Assembly (NCBI RefSeq): GCF_009857885.1
Contig: NZ_WWER01000008.1
Location: forward strand, 124,001-188,000
DNA: 64,000 nucleotides
DNA from: Pusillimonas sp. TS35
GTDB taxonomy: Bacteria > Pseudomonadota > Gammaproteobacteria > Burkholderiales > Burkholderiaceae_B
Direction: 5' to 3'
Shown here: in pieces, positions 17,328-27,496 of the stretch
How the letters are laid out: each line of letters begins with the position of its first letter
Position numbering within the stretch: the first letter of the stretch is position 1
The notes under the pieces: generated by a model
The model's input: only the letters and a program-made list of their open reading frames with translations
What the model was told of the DNA's origin: nothing
Databases searched by the model: none
Position numbers and translations under genes: made by a program

Positions 17328-18449
17328 ATGGCAACAGATATAGATTGCGTGGTTCTCGGCGCCGGTGTTGTCGGCCTTGCCATCGCGCGCGAACTGGCGC
17401 TCGCGGGCCGCGAAGTGCTGGTTGTCGAGAAAACCGAAGCCATCGGCACCGGCACCAGCTCCCGAAATTCCGAAGTCATCCACGCAGGCATTTACTATCC
17501 CCAGGGCAGCTTGAAGGCCCGACTGTGCGTCGAAGGCAAGCAGATGCTGTACGACTACTGTGCCGAACGCGGCATCCCGCACAAGCGCCTGGGCAAGCTG
17601 ATCGTGGCGGCCACGCCTGAGCAGAGCGCCGGCCTGGACAAAATCGCCGAACGCGCGCGTCTGAATGGCGTGGACGATCTGTACCGCATCAGCGGCGCGC
17701 AGGCGCGTGAACTCGAGCCTGCCCTGCGCTGCGATGCTGCGCTGGTTTCCCCCTCCACTGGCATCGTCGACAGCCACGGTCTGATGCTGGCCCTGCAGGG
17801 CGACGCCGAAAACCATGGGGCGCAATGCGTGTTCCACACCGCCTTCAGCAGCGGGCGCGTACTGCCGGACGGCACTTTTGAGCTGGCGTTCTCTGGCGCC
17901 GAAGCCATGACGCTCACGGCAAATTGCGTCATCAACGCCACTGGCCTGTCGGCGCCGGCCACGGCCCGCGCCTTGGCCGGCCAGCCCGAATCCCACATCC
18001 CTCAGGCGTACTACTGCAAGGGCAGCTATTTCACCTTGTCTGGCCGCGCACCCTTCAGCCACCTGATCTACCCTATGCCAGACCATGCCGGGCTGGGCGT
18101 GCACCTTACGCTGGATCTGGGCGGCCAGGCAAAGTTCGGCCCCGATACCGAATGGGTGCCGGACGAAGACTACACCCTCGATCCTCACCGCGGCGACAGC
18201 TTCTATGAGGCCGTGCGTAGCTACTGGCCCGCCCTGCCGGACGGCGCGCTGAACCCCGGTTATACCGGCATCCGGCCCAAGATCGTGGGTGCGGGCGAAC
18301 CCGCCGCCGATTTTGTGATCGCGGGCCCGGCCACGCACGGCATCGGTGGCCTGGTCAACCTGTTCGGCATCGAATCGCCGGGGCTGACGGCCTGCCTGGC
18401 CATCGCCCGCGAAACCTGCGCCGCGCTCAACGCGCCCAAGCCGGCCTGA
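17328..18449 (+). CDS. FAD-dependent oxidoreductase, L-2-hydroxyglutarate oxidase-like
   Basis: 373 residues of the DAO/GlpO fold. The N-terminal dinucleotide motif is [16 protein letters not shown] with acidic strand end VVEK. The LhgO-type segments [20 protein letters not shown] and the C-terminal GYTGIRPK plus [22 protein letters not shown] are clear. LhgO-family enzymes oxidise L-2-hydroxyglutarate and feed electrons to quinone; the group also includes other 2-hydroxyacid oxidases. No SD is obvious before ATG 17328. The 140-base gap upstream may carry a promoter. A glutaryl-CoA dehydrogenase and a GlcD-type dehydrogenase elsewhere in the window touch related C5 chemistry. Confidence 0.85.
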   Translation: MATDIDCVVLGAGVVGLAIARELALAGREVLVVEKTEAIGTGTSSRNSEVIHAGIYYPQGSLKARLCVEGKQMLYDYCAERGIPHKRLGKLIVAATPEQSAGLDKIAERARLNGVDDLYRISGAQARELEPALRCDAALVSPSTGIVDSHGLMLALQGDAENHGAQCVFHTAFSSGRVLPDGTFELAFSGAEAMTLTANCVINATGLSAPATARALAGQPESHIPQAYYCKGSYFTLSGRAPFSHLIYPMPDHAGLGVHLTLDLGGQAKFGPDTEWVPDEDYTLDPHRGDSFYEAVRSYWPALPDGALNPGYTGIRPKIVGAGEPAADFVIAGPATHGIGGLVNLFGIESPGLTACLAIARETCAALNAPKPA

Positions 18450-18527
18450 TCGCGGCGCCACCCCGCACGACACAAGGTAGCGTTCACCCCCTCAGGGCAA
18501 CGCTTCCGACATATTTTCGGATATCTG

Positions 18528-19376
18528 ATGAACGACTATATTCTTACGCTATCGTGCCCCGACCGTACAGGGATTGTGCATGCAGTCAGCGCCTGGCTGC
18601 TCGAACGCCAGGGCAATATCATCGACGCCCAGCAGTTTGGCGACCAAGAGCAGCAGCGTTTCTTCCTGCGCGTGCATTTTGTGCTGCCCGACGCCGCCGG
18701 CGCCACCGAGCTGGAGCAGGCATTCGCCCCAGTTGCACACAAGTTCTCCATGCAGGCCAACATCTACGATGCACAGCGCAAGGCCAGGGTGCTGATCATG
18801 GTCAGCAAGCAGGGCCATTGCCTGAACGATCTGCTGTTCCGCGTACACGCCGGGCAACTCCCCGTCGAAATCGCCGCAGTGGCCTCGAACCACCCCGACC
18901 TGGGAAATATGGCGCGCGCCTACGGCCTGCCCTTTCACCATCTGCCGGTCACGCCCGACACCAAGGCGCGGCAGGAAGCACAGATCCTGGATCTGGTCGA
19001 AACCTTGAACGTCGACCTGGTGGTGTTGGCGCGCTACATGCAGATACTGTCCAATGACCTGTGCCGGGCATTATCGGGGCGGGCCATCAACATCCACCAC
19101 AGCTTTCTGCCCAGCTTCAAGGGCGCGCGGCCCTATCACCAGGCGCATACACGCGGCGTGAAAATCATCGGCGCCACCGCCCATTACGTGACGGCAGACT
19201 TGGATGAGGGCCCCATCATCGAACAGGACATTGAGCGCGTACACCACGCCATGAGCCCGTCGGACCTCACCCAGACTGGCAGTGACATCGAGTCGCTGGT
19301 GCTGTCGCGCGCAGTGCGTTGGCATGTCGAGCACCGTATCCTGCTCAACGGCCAGCGCACCGTCGTCTTCAACTGA
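18528..19376 (+). CDS. purU: Formyltetrahydrofolate deformylase
   Basis: 282 residues with an N-terminal ACT domain (DYILTLSCPDRTGIVHAVSAWL) and a formyltransferase-fold catalytic domain: LPFHHLPVTPDTKARQE, then VVLARYMQILS, INIHHSFLPSFKGARPYHQA (catalytic Asn/His region) and IGATAHYVTADLDEGPII with the catalytic Asp. It hydrolyses 10-formyl-THF to formate and THF, balancing one-carbon pools; formate released could feed the fds formate dehydrogenase at 27497-33832, which is inference. It starts at ATG 18528 and ends 4 bases from the convergent ggt stop. Confidence 0.96.
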   Translation: MNDYILTLSCPDRTGIVHAVSAWLLERQGNIIDAQQFGDQEQQRFFLRVHFVLPDAAGATELEQAFAPVAHKFSMQANIYDAQRKARVLIMVSKQGHCLNDLLFRVHAGQLPVEIAAVASNHPDLGNMARAYGLPFHHLPVTPDTKARQEAQILDLVETLNVDLVVLARYMQILSNDLCRALSGRAINIHHSFLPSFKGARPYHQAHTRGVKIIGATAHYVTADLDEGPIIEQDIERVHHAMSPSDLTQTGSDIESLVLSRAVRWHVEHRILLNGQRTVVFN

Positions 19377-19380
19377 GCGC

Positions 19381-21213
19381 TCAGCGGCCCTGCGCTACGC
19401 CCTCGCGGCGCGGGTCCGCGCCCCCCACCAGGCCGCGGGGCGTAATCGACACGCCCTGCAGCCCGCTGGGCAGGTCGATTTCCTTCACTTCGTGCCCCAT
19501 GGCCCGCAAAGGCTCGATCAAGTCATGCAGCGCCGTGCCGCGCTCCAGCTCGGTGGCGCGGTTGCGACTGCCGTAGTTAGGCAGGCTGATGGCCCGCTGC
19601 ACATCGAGCCCCCAGTCCAGCACGCCCAGCGTCGCCTTGGCCACATAGTTGATGATGGACGAGCCACCAGGCGAACCGATCACCAACACCGGCTTGCTAC
19701 CCTTGAGCACCATGACGGGCGACATTGAGCTGCGTGGGCGCTTGCCCGGCTCTACCCGATTGGCCACCGGCTTGCCATCGGCATCTACGCCCGACAGCGA
19801 AAAATCAGTCAGTTGATTGTTGAGTAAAAAGCCGTCCACAAACAGCTTGCTGCCGAAGGCCTGTTCAATAGACGTTGTCATGGACACTGCGTTGCCGTCG
19901 GCATCCACAATAGACAGATGGCTGGTGGATGGGAGTGACACGGTCGCGTCCACGCCGCGCCGGCGCAACAGGCCGACAGGGTCGCCGGGTTGCGCGGTGC
20001 CCATGCTGTGCATCGGGTCGATCAACGATGCCCGCTGGGCCAGATACCCAGGATCCAACATGGCCCGTGCGGGCACGTCGACAAAATCCGGATCAGCCAC
20101 GTAGCGGTCGCGGTCCGCAAAAGCCAGCCGGCCGGCTTCAGAGAACCAGTGCACTGCCTGCGCCGAGACCGGCGGCACCGTGGCGATGGGCGTGTGGGCA
20201 AGAATGCCCAGCATCTGCATCACGGCCAGCGGGCCCGAACTGGGCGGCGGCATGCCGCATATTGTGTAGACACGGTAAGGCGCACAGAGCGGATCGCGCG
20301 CCTTGGCCTGGTATGCCTGCAGATCCGCCGCCGTCAGGTCACCTGGAACGGGGTGCGCCCGAACTGCCGCCACGATATGTTCGGCGATTTCACCTGTGTA
20401 GAAAGCGTCGGCCCCTTGCTGCGCAACAATGCCCAGCGTGCGTGCCAGCGCCGGGTTCTTCAGCACATGACCAACCGGCCATGGCTGCCCTGCGGCGTCG
20501 TAAAAATAGGCCGCGGCGGCAGGCTGCGCACGCAAGGCCTTGTCATCAGCCAGCAGTGCATGAAGGCGGGGCGATACTTCGAAACCATTTTGAGCCAACG
20601 TAATGGCGGGCTGGAACAACACAGCCCAGGGCAGGTGGCCTTCCGTGTGGTGCGCCAACGCCAGGGCGCGCACCACACCGGGCACACCAACCGACAGACC
20701 GCTGTTGACGGCCTCTTCGAACGGCAGAGGCTTGCCGTCTTTTGTGAAGCGGCCTACGCGCGCGGCGGCAGGTGCGGTTTCGCGCCCGTCGTAGGCCTGC
20801 ATGCGGCCGCTGGCATTGTCGTAAGTGACGATGAAAGCACCGCCGCCTATGCCCGATGATTGCGGCTCTACCAGCGTTAGCACCATTTGTGCTGCAATCG
20901 CGGCATCGATCGCGCTGCCACCCTGAGCCAGCATGCGCTCAGCGGCGCGTGTCGCGTGGGGGTTGGCCGTACTGGCCATATACTGCGATGCATGTGCGGC
21001 CGCGCGCGCCTGGGCACCCGTGGCCGCCTCGGGATTGCGATCGGCCTCCGGCGCAGCTTGCACATTGCCCGCGGCAACCGTCAACGCCAGCAAAGCAAGC
21101 GACAGCAGGTGCCCTGGCCGACCGGCGCGCCACAATACGCGATACGCCACATTTCGATGAACATCGGCGCCACATAGGCTGCGCGGCGGAAAGACCGCCC
21201 TTCCCCAGATCAT
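19381..21213 (-). CDS. ggt: Gamma-glutamyltranspeptidase, periplasmic
   Basis: 610 residues with a hydrophobic export segment LLSLALLALTVAAGNVQA near residues 36-53. The enzyme is made as a proenzyme that self-cleaves before a Thr; LPSTSHLSIVDADGNAVSMT contains that site (TSH) and the oxyanion/substrate region, and GSPGGSSIINYV is the conserved Gly-Gly-Ser end. It hydrolyses or transfers the gamma-glutamyl group of glutathione. ATG 21213 has a good GGGAGACGGAG ribosome site but gives a long n-region; GTG 21150 would give a more usual signal peptide. The true start is uncertain. Confidence 0.93.
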   Translation of the reverse strand: MIWGRAVFPPRSLCGADVHRNVAYRVLWRAGRPGHLLSLALLALTVAAGNVQAAPEADRNPEAATGAQARAAAHASQYMASTANPHATRAAERMLAQGGSAIDAAIAAQMVLTLVEPQSSGIGGGAFIVTYDNASGRMQAYDGRETAPAAARVGRFTKDGKPLPFEEAVNSGLSVGVPGVVRALALAHHTEGHLPWAVLFQPAITLAQNGFEVSPRLHALLADDKALRAQPAAAAYFYDAAGQPWPVGHVLKNPALARTLGIVAQQGADAFYTGEIAEHIVAAVRAHPVPGDLTAADLQAYQAKARDPLCAPYRVYTICGMPPPSSGPLAVMQMLGILAHTPIATVPPVSAQAVHWFSEAGRLAFADRDRYVADPDFVDVPARAMLDPGYLAQRASLIDPMHSMGTAQPGDPVGLLRRRGVDATVSLPSTSHLSIVDADGNAVSMTTSIEQAFGSKLFVDGFLLNNQLTDFSLSGVDADGKPVANRVEPGKRPRSSMSPVMVLKGSKPVLVIGSPGGSSIINYVAKATLGVLDWGLDVQRAISLPNYGSRNRATELERGTALHDLIEPLRAMGHEVKEIDLPSGLQGVSITPRGLVGGADPRREGVAQGR

Positions 21214-21371
21214 TTCTCCGTCTCCCTCTGCAATACCGCCACCGCGACAGGACTACTGCGATACGGCTGCCGCGATACGGCTGCCGCTACGATACGCCTG
21301 CGCAATACGGCCTCTGCAATACGCTGCAACGCCCCTCGCCACCGCCGCCCCTTTGGCCCGCGACATCTCCG

Positions 21372-22268
21372 TTACAAACCGCCGCTCCGGCCCGCCTCGG
21401 TTTCTTGGCGCAGCCAGGCATCGAACAGCGCCAGCGCCTCGGAACATTCGCGGTCGGCCGGGTAGCTGAAATAATAAGCATCGGGCACCTCTAACACGCC
21501 CTGCACCGGGCAAACCAGGCTGCCCGCGCGCAGGCCGGGCTCGGCAAGAAACATCGGAATGAGCCCCACGCCCATGCCAGCCTCGACAGCTGCCCGCACC
21601 ATGGTGAACAGTTCATAGCGCGGCCCCGCGCCTATGGATGGCTGGTATGCCATCCCCTGGGCATCGTACCAGTAGCGCCAGGCATCCGGCCGGGACAACA
21701 TGTGCAAGTGCGTCAGGCCCTCCAGCCCGCCGCCCGCAGCGCGTACACTCGGCTCGCATACAGGCACCAAGGCTTGTTCATCGAACAATTTAAAGCCCGT
21801 GGTATGCGGCCAGACCTGGCTGGAATGGTAAATCGCAGCATCGAAGGGGTGATCCTTGAACTGGAACGGCAATGTGCGCGCGGACAGGCTGACTGCAATA
21901 TCGCCATGCAGTCGCTTGAAACTTGCCAGGCGGGGAATGAGCCAAGTGGTGGCCAAGGTGGGCAGGACCGCAATGTGCAGGCTTCGCCCCAACCCTGCGC
22001 GCGACACCAGGCCCAGCGTGTCCTTCTCGATTTGTTCCAAATGGTGCCGCACGCGGGCGGCGTACTCCGCCCCCGCGTCGGTCAGCGCAACACGCCGCCG
22101 CACCCGCGTCAGCAATTGCACACCCAGGCGCTCTTCCAGCCCCGTTACCTGGCGATAGACGGCGCTGTGCGTCAGCGCCAGCTCTTCGGCCGCGCGCGAG
22201 AACGACCCGAGCCGCGCCGTGGCCTCGAATGCCTGCAACGCCCCCAGATTGGGTACACCATTACGCAT
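21372..22268 (-). CDS. LysR-family transcriptional regulator
   Basis: 298 residues starting at ATG 22268 behind AAGGAGTG. The N-terminal winged helix reads LGALQAFEATARLGSFSRAAEELALTHSAVYRQVTGLE, here cited for its helix pattern (FSRAAEEL, HSAVYRQV). The rest is the two-lobed effector domain. The FKDHPFDAAIYH segment and overall form resemble the GcvA-like subgroup. It is divergent from the TPP enzyme and glutaryl-CoA dehydrogenase, and two inverted repeats in the intergenic region suggest it controls that pair and itself. The effector is unknown; glutarate or glutaryl-CoA would be a reasonable guess. Confidence 0.9.
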   Translation of the reverse strand: MRNGVPNLGALQAFEATARLGSFSRAAEELALTHSAVYRQVTGLEERLGVQLLTRVRRRVALTDAGAEYAARVRHHLEQIEKDTLGLVSRAGLGRSLHIAVLPTLATTWLIPRLASFKRLHGDIAVSLSARTLPFQFKDHPFDAAIYHSSQVWPHTTGFKLFDEQALVPVCEPSVRAAGGGLEGLTHLHMLSRPDAWRYWYDAQGMAYQPSIGAGPRYELFTMVRAAVEAGMGVGLIPMFLAEPGLRAGSLVCPVQGVLEVPDAYYFSYPADRECSEALALFDAWLRQETEAGRSGGL

Positions 22269-22397
22269 CTCACACTCCTTGTCCGGCCACCGCGCCAGTA
22301 TTGCCCCCTTTGCACGCATCGCCGGGCGCTGGAACTTGGGCTGTCCAGCCCCGGATAGCACCGAATTGATGCAGACTGCTGCCAGGAATGCGTCAAT

Positions 22398-22439
22398 CTT
22401 GCATAATAGGCAAGACATTGTGCAATTTTATCAATTGCA
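22398..22439. promoter_or_regulatory. Paired inverted repeats, candidate LysR operator
   Basis: CTTGC-7-GCAAG lies at 22398-22414 and TGCAATT-5-AATTGCA at 22421-22439, the second being a perfect 7-base palindrome that also fits the T-N11-A pattern of LysR boxes. Both lie in the 255-base gap between the divergent regulator and the TPP enzyme, roughly 85-130 bases before the latter's start. Confidence 0.55.
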
Positions 22440-22523
22440 TTGTGCGCCATACGCACATTATTCTCGGTACATTAACCGGGAAGCCAGTGCCTTCCACGAA
22501 TCTTCTTTGCATAAGAACATGCC

Positions 22524-24224
22524 ATGAACGCTGTCACCGCCGCATCTTCCCAGGCCCGCATGGCCGGCCATGTACTCGTAGACCAACTCGTCGCGCAGGG
22601 TGTGGACCACGTTTTCTGCGTGCCCGGCGAAAGCTATCTGGCGGTGCTCGACGGCCTGCACGACGCATCGATCGAGGTCACGGTATGCCGCCAGGAAGGC
22701 GGCGCCGCCATGATGGCCGACGCCTACGGCAAGCTTACCGGCCGCCCCGGCATCTGCATGGTCACACGCGGCCCGGGAGCCTCCAACGCTATGGCTGGCA
22801 TACACATCGCATCGCAGGACTCCACCCCCATGATCCTGTTCGTGGGCCAGATCGAGCGCGGCATGCGCGAGCGCGAAGCCTTCCAGGAAATGGACTACCG
22901 CGCCGTGTTCGGCACCCAGGCCAAGTGGGTCACCGAGATCGATCAGGCCGAACGCATCCCCGAAATCATCTCGCGCGCCTTTCACGTAGCCACCTCGGGC
23001 CGCCCCGGGCCAGTGGTGATCGCCCTCCCGGAAGACACCCTGGTCGAAACCGTATCCGTCGGCGACGCCCCTCATTACCAAGTGGTAGAGGCCGCTCCCA
23101 CCCAGGCGCAGCTCAACGCGCTTGAGGAACACCTGGCCAAGGCCAGCCGGCCGGTTGCCATTTTGGGCGGCACGCGCTGGAACGAGCAGGCGGTGGCGCA
23201 GTTCGCCGCTTTTGCCGAAGCGCGCCAACTGCCCGTGGCCGTGCAATTCCGCCGCCAAATGCTCTTCTCCACTACGCATCCCTGTTTCATCGGCGACGTA
23301 GGCCTGGGCAGCAACCCGGCCATGATGGCCTACATCCGAAGCGCGGACCTGATCCTGCTGGTGGGCGGGCGGATGTCCGAAATCGCCAGCCAGAGCTACA
23401 CGCTGCTCGACATCCCGGAGCCCAAGCAGGCGCTGGTCCATGTGCATCCCGATTCCAGCGAACTCAATCGCGTTTACCGCGCGGATGTCGCCATCAACGT
23501 ATCGCCGACCGCCTTTGCCCAGGCAGTGTTCGAAGGCGGGGCCCAGGCCGTGCCGCTGCCTGCTTCGCGCGGCGACGAGCTGGCACACCTGCGCGACAGC
23601 TACAAGGCATGGACCAATGCACCCGCCATCCACAACCCCGGCGCGCTGCAGATGGGTGAAGTGATGGCCTACCTGGCCCGTACGCTGCCGCCCGACGCCA
23701 TCATGTGCAATGGGGCCGGCAACTATGCCACCTGGCTGCACCGCTTCTACCCCTTCACACGCTACGGTACGCAGTTGGCGCCTACTTCGGGCTCCATGGG
23801 CTACGGTCTGCCAGCAGCCGTAGGCGCCAAACGCATGTACCCCGACAGAACCGTTGTATGTTTTGCGGGCGACGGCTGCTTCATGATGCATGGCCAGGAA
23901 TTCGCCACCGCCGTACAGTACCAACTGCCCATCGTCGTACTGATTTTCGACAACGGCATGTACGGTACCATCCGCATGCACCAAGAGCGCAACTATCCAG
24001 GCCGCGTTTCCGCCACACAACTGCACAACCCCGACTTTTCCGCCTATGCACAGGCCTTTGGCGGCCACGGCGAGCGTGTCGAAACCACCGAACAATTCGC
24101 CCCCGCGTTTGAGCGCGCGCTGGCCAGCGGCAAGCCAGCCATCCTGCATTGCCTGCTCGACCCCGAAGCGATCACGCCCACCACCACGCTGTCCGCCATC
24201 CGCGAACAGGCGATGGGACGCTAG
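22524..24224 (+). CDS. Thiamine-diphosphate-dependent enzyme (acetolactate synthase-like)
   Basis: 566 residues with the three-domain ThDP fold. The activating Glu is in [23 protein letters not shown] follows, and the ThDP/Mg motif is [14 protein letters not shown] ending at FDNGMYG. The middle domain contains [14 protein letters not shown]. The acetolactate synthase/glyoxylate carboligase/benzaldehyde lyase group fits; the true reaction is not readable from the sequence. No small regulatory subunit is adjacent, which argues against branched-chain synthesis. It starts at ATG 22524 and is followed after 65 bases by gcdH, under a divergent LysR gene. Coupling with glutaryl-CoA metabolism is inference. 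Confidence 0.85.
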   Translation: MNAVTAASSQARMAGHVLVDQLVAQGVDHVFCVPGESYLAVLDGLHDASIEVTVCRQEGGAAMMADAYGKLTGRPGICMVTRGPGASNAMAGIHIASQDSTPMILFVGQIERGMREREAFQEMDYRAVFGTQAKWVTEIDQAERIPEIISRAFHVATSGRPGPVVIALPEDTLVETVSVGDAPHYQVVEAAPTQAQLNALEEHLAKASRPVAILGGTRWNEQAVAQFAAFAEARQLPVAVQFRRQMLFSTTHPCFIGDVGLGSNPAMMAYIRSADLILLVGGRMSEIASQSYTLLDIPEPKQALVHVHPDSSELNRVYRADVAINVSPTAFAQAVFEGGAQAVPLPASRGDELAHLRDSYKAWTNAPAIHNPGALQMGEVMAYLARTLPPDAIMCNGAGNYATWLHRFYPFTRYGTQLAPTSGSMGYGLPAAVGAKRMYPDRTVVCFAGDGCFMMHGQEFATAVQYQLPIVVLIFDNGMYGTIRMHQERNYPGRVSATQLHNPDFSAYAQAFGGHGERVETTEQFAPAFERALASGKPAILHCLLDPEAITPTTTLSAIREQAMGR

Positions 24225-24289
24225 CAGCGGGCAAGCCCGATCCCGAACACAAAACCATTTCTCAATCCAGCCTTACCGGAGACCCAAAC

Positions 24290-25483
24290 ATGTCGTCCAA
24301 CCCCTCTTTTCACTGGGATGATCCGCTGCTGCTGAACAGCCAGCTTACCGACGAAGAACGCATGGTGCGCGATGCCGCGCACGCCTATGCGCAAGACAAG
24401 CTCGCCACACGCGTGCTGAACGCATTCCGCAACGAGCAGACCGACCCAGCCATCTTCTCCGAAATGGGCGAGCTTGGCCTGCTGGGCTCCACCATCCCCG
24501 AAGAGTATGGCGGCGCTGGCCTGAACTACGTCTGCTACGGCCTGATCGCGCGCGAAGTCGAGCGTGTGGATTCGGGCTACCGCTCCATGATGAGCGTGCA
24601 ATCGTCGCTGGTGATGGTACCCATCAACGAGTTCGGCAGCGAAGCGCAAAAGAAAAAATACTTGCCCAAGCTGGCGCGCGGCGAGTGGATAGGCTGTTTC
24701 GGCCTTACCGAACCCAATCACGGCTCCGATCCGGGCAGCATGGAAACTCGCGCGGTCAAGACTGCCGATGGCTACCGCCTGACGGGCAACAAGATGTGGA
24801 TCACTAACTCCCCCATCGCGGACGTGTTCGTGGTGTGGGCCAAAGTTGTCGGCGGTGACGACGACGGCAAGATCCGCGGCTTCATTCTCGAGAAAGGCAT
24901 GAAGGGTCTGAGCGCCCCCGCCATTCACGGCAAAGTTGGCCTGCGCGCCTCCATCACCGGCGAAATTGTCATGGACGAGGTGGAGGTTTCGGCCGACCAG
25001 ATGATGCCCGGCGTTTCAGGCCTGCGCGGCCCCTTTACCTGCCTGAATTCGGCGCGCTTTGGCATCGCCTGGGGCGCGCTGGGTGCTGCGGAAGCTTGCT
25101 GGCACACCGCACGCCAGTACACAATCGACCGCAAGCAGTTCGGTCGCCCGCTCGCCGCCAACCAACTGATCCAGAAAAAACTGGCAGACATGCAGACTGA
25201 AATCACGTTGGGCCTGCAAGGCTGCCTGCGCCTGGGTCGCATGAAGGATGAGGGTTCGGCTGCGGTCGAAATCACCTCCATCATGAAGCGCAACTCCTGC
25301 GGCAAGGCGCTGGATATTGCCCGCATGGCTCGCGATATGCTGGGCGGCAACGGCATTTCCGACGAGTTCGGTGTGGCCCGCCACCTGGTCAATCTGGAAG
25401 TGGTCAACACCTACGAAGGCACGCACGACGTGCACGCCCTGATCCTGGGCCGCGCCCAGACAGGCATCCAAGCCTTCTGCTGA
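24290..25483 (+). CDS. gcdH: Glutaryl-CoA dehydrogenase
   Basis: 397 residues, beginning at ATG 24290 behind CCGGAGA. GcdH is indicated by [18 protein letters not shown] at the N-terminus, [28 protein letters not shown] (catalytic-region helix, quoted for the [10 protein letters not shown] part), [35 protein letters not shown], and the C-terminal [21 protein letters not shown] containing the catalytic Glu (TYEGT). It oxidatively decarboxylates glutaryl-CoA to crotonyl-CoA with FAD and passes electrons to ETF, in lysine/tryptophan or aromatic breakdown. Other acyl-CoA dehydrogenases are less likely given the full-length match to family landmarks. Confidence 0.94.
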   Translation: MSSNPSFHWDDPLLLNSQLTDEERMVRDAAHAYAQDKLATRVLNAFRNEQTDPAIFSEMGELGLLGSTIPEEYGGAGLNYVCYGLIAREVERVDSGYRSMMSVQSSLVMVPINEFGSEAQKKKYLPKLARGEWIGCFGLTEPNHGSDPGSMETRAVKTADGYRLTGNKMWITNSPIADVFVVWAKVVGGDDDGKIRGFILEKGMKGLSAPAIHGKVGLRASITGEIVMDEVEVSADQMMPGVSGLRGPFTCLNSARFGIAWGALGAAEACWHTARQYTIDRKQFGRPLAANQLIQKKLADMQTEITLGLQGCLRLGRMKDEGSAAVEITSIMKRNSCGKALDIARMARDMLGGNGISDEFGVARHLVNLEVVNTYEGTHDVHALILGRAQTGIQAFC

Positions 25484-25544
25484 TCGCCGAAGCCGGCTCG
25501 GGAGAGCCGCGCCGGCGTTTCAGGCGCACTGGGCCACCCCCAGG

Positions 25545-26189
25545 CTACTTCTCGCCCAGCGCCGCTCGCTCGAGATCCTGCGGTGTGTTGATGTTGACGA
25601 ACACGCCCTCGCCTTCAAAGACTACCGGCACTGCGCCGGCATGGGCCATCCACAACAACACCTTGCGATCCCCGCCCTGCAGCCAGACACGCAAATTGGG
25701 TGCCAGGCTGGCGTGCAACACCGCGCACAAAGGATGAGCCCGATGGCCATCGCGCACATCGTCTCTAGCGTAAAGTGCATACGCGGCCAGGGTGCCAGCC
25801 CGCCTCGCCGCCATAGCCAGCCGGGCCACCATGTCGTTGGGTATGTTGAGCACATCGACGGGCGTCACGGCCAGCCACGGCGTGCCCGCATGCACCAGCC
25901 CGCGTTCGATGCCGGCCAAGGGCCCAAGGCCCACGCCCAGCGAAGGGTCGTCCGGCAACACCGGGGCATAGGCGGCGTATTGCTTCAGGCATCGGTTGGC
26001 ACTGATCATAAGCTGCCCCACCTGCGGCGCGAGTGCCCTGCAGGCATGCGCGACCAGCGGTTCACCGCGCAGCGGGGCCAGGCCCTTTTCAGCGCGTTCG
26101 CCCGGAACCGCCTGCATGCGCGTGCCCTGGCCGCCCGCCAGGACCAGCCCGGTGTATTCCGCACGATCGACCATATCGGCCTGCTCCAT
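25545..26189 (-). CDS. mobA: Molybdenum cofactor guanylyltransferase
   Basis: 214 residues, nucleotidyltransferase fold: GLVLAGGQGTRM near residue 14 binds GTP, EKGLAPLRGEPLVAH carries the conserved Lys, and LAVTPVDVLNIP is the metal-binding strand. MobA attaches GMP to molybdopterin to give MGD, the cofactor form that formate dehydrogenase uses. The ATG overlaps the moaA stop (TAATG at 26187-26191), so translation is coupled. The usual PCDxP motif appears here as TPVDV, a small deviation. Expressed away from the fds operon. Confidence 0.92.
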   Translation of the reverse strand: MEQADMVDRAEYTGLVLAGGQGTRMQAVPGERAEKGLAPLRGEPLVAHACRALAPQVGQLMISANRCLKQYAAYAPVLPDDPSLGVGLGPLAGIERGLVHAGTPWLAVTPVDVLNIPNDMVARLAMAARRAGTLAAYALYARDDVRDGHRAHPLCAVLHASLAPNLRVWLQGGDRKVLLWMAHAGAVPVVFEGEGVFVNINTPQDLERAALGEK

Positions 26190-27298
26190 TACCCGCCTAT
26201 GTAGCTCATCTCAATCTTGTGGCCCACGGTTTGGCGGCCGCGGATCTCGGAGTAATGATCGTCGCGGCCCGACCAGATGGCGGCAATACGGGCCGTGATA
26301 TCGGCCTCGCTGGCGCCGCTGCGCACCAGGGCGCGCAGGTCGTGGCCACGGTTGGCAAACAGACAGAGAAAGAGCTGCCCTTCGGGCGAGAGGCGCGCGC
26401 GGGTACAGTCGCCACAGAAGGGGCGCGAAACGCTGGTGATAAGGCCGATTTCGCCGCCCCCATCGGTATAGCGCCAGCGCGCGGCAACCTCGCCGCGATA
26501 GCCGGCCTGCGCGGGCTCGAGCGGATAGCGTTCGCCGATGCGCGCCAGGATCTCATCGCCTGTCATTACCTCGCGCAGATCCCAGCCGTTCGTGGAGCCG
26601 ACATCCATGAATTCGATGAAGCGCAGGATGTGGCCCGTATGGCGGAAGCGTTCGACCATGGGCAATATCTGTGCATCGTTGACGCCCTTGCGCACCACCA
26701 TGTTTACCTTGAGCGGCGCCAGGCCTGCCTGCTCGGCCGCCTCAATGCCGCGCAACACCGTAGCAACGCTGACCTTGCTGTCGCTCATGCGCGCGAACAG
26801 CGCGTCATCAAGCGCATCGAGACTGACGGTAACGCGCTGCAGCCCCGCCGCCTTCAGCGCCGCTGCCTTCTTTTCGAGCAGCGTACCGTTGGTAGTGAGG
26901 GTGATGTCGACCGGTTCGCCTTCGGGCGTGCGCAGGGCGGCCAGCATGCCTACCAGGGTTTCGAGGTCGCGGCGCAAAAGCGGCTCGCCGCCGGTGAGAC
27001 GCAGCTTGCGCACCCCCATGCCCACGGCAACCTGGGCGACCAGCGTGATTTCCTCAAACGTGAGCATGTCCGCATGCGGCATGAAGACGTAATCGCTGCC
27101 GAATACTTCACGCGGCATGCAATAGGTACAGCGGAAATTGCAGCGGTCGGTCACCGAGATGCGCAAGTCGCGCAGCGGCCTGCCGCGCAAATCGTTGGCC
27201 GGACCCGAAACGGCGGCAGGCCGCTGCGCCGCCGGGCGAACACCCGGCGCCGAGCTGGCGGGCAATACTGCATGGTGAACGCTGGTTGTAGTCTTCAT
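26189..27298 (-). CDS. moaA: GTP 3',8-cyclase MoaA
   Basis: 369 residues. The radical-SAM motif CNFRCTYC lies near residues 53-60 and the second cluster site is CGDCTRARLSPEGQLFLCLF near the C-terminus, ending in the conserved Gly-Gly. LRLTGGEPLLRRDLE is the SAM-binding GGEP. MoaA performs the first step of molybdopterin synthesis from GTP. The first 40 or so residues are Ala/Pro-rich and longer than in many homologues; a later start cannot be excluded. It is divergent from the fds operon across a 198-base gap, consistent with supply of Mo cofactor. Confidence 0.95.
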   Translation of the reverse strand: MKTTTSVHHAVLPASSAPGVRPAAQRPAAVSGPANDLRGRPLRDLRISVTDRCNFRCTYCMPREVFGSDYVFMPHADMLTFEEITLVAQVAVGMGVRKLRLTGGEPLLRRDLETLVGMLAALRTPEGEPVDITLTTNGTLLEKKAAALKAAGLQRVTVSLDALDDALFARMSDSKVSVATVLRGIEAAEQAGLAPLKVNMVVRKGVNDAQILPMVERFRHTGHILRFIEFMDVGSTNGWDLREVMTGDEILARIGERYPLEPAQAGYRGEVAARWRYTDGGGEIGLITSVSRPFCGDCTRARLSPEGQLFLCLFANRGHDLRALVRSGASEADITARIAAIWSGRDDHYSEIRGRQTVGHKIEMSYIGG

Positions 27299-27496
27299 AG
27301 TTCAATCATAATCTGTGGGTAGCCGTAGGTGGCATAGGCACCAACCCCAGCCCGAACACCCGCAATGGCGCCGCCACAGCGGCGTGCCTGAGTAATAATA
27401 GAATAGTCTGAGACAGAAGGTGCAGATCGCCACGCACGGGTGCCGTTATATGCCCGCAGGCCCCCCGCGATCATGCCCCCACCAGGAGACCGCATC

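Noticed and set aside
22458-24149. 563-codon minus-strand frame opposite the ThDP enzyme
   Set aside because: The translation has no recognisable motif and a composition typical of an antisense shadow; the plus strand shows full ThDP-enzyme landmarks.
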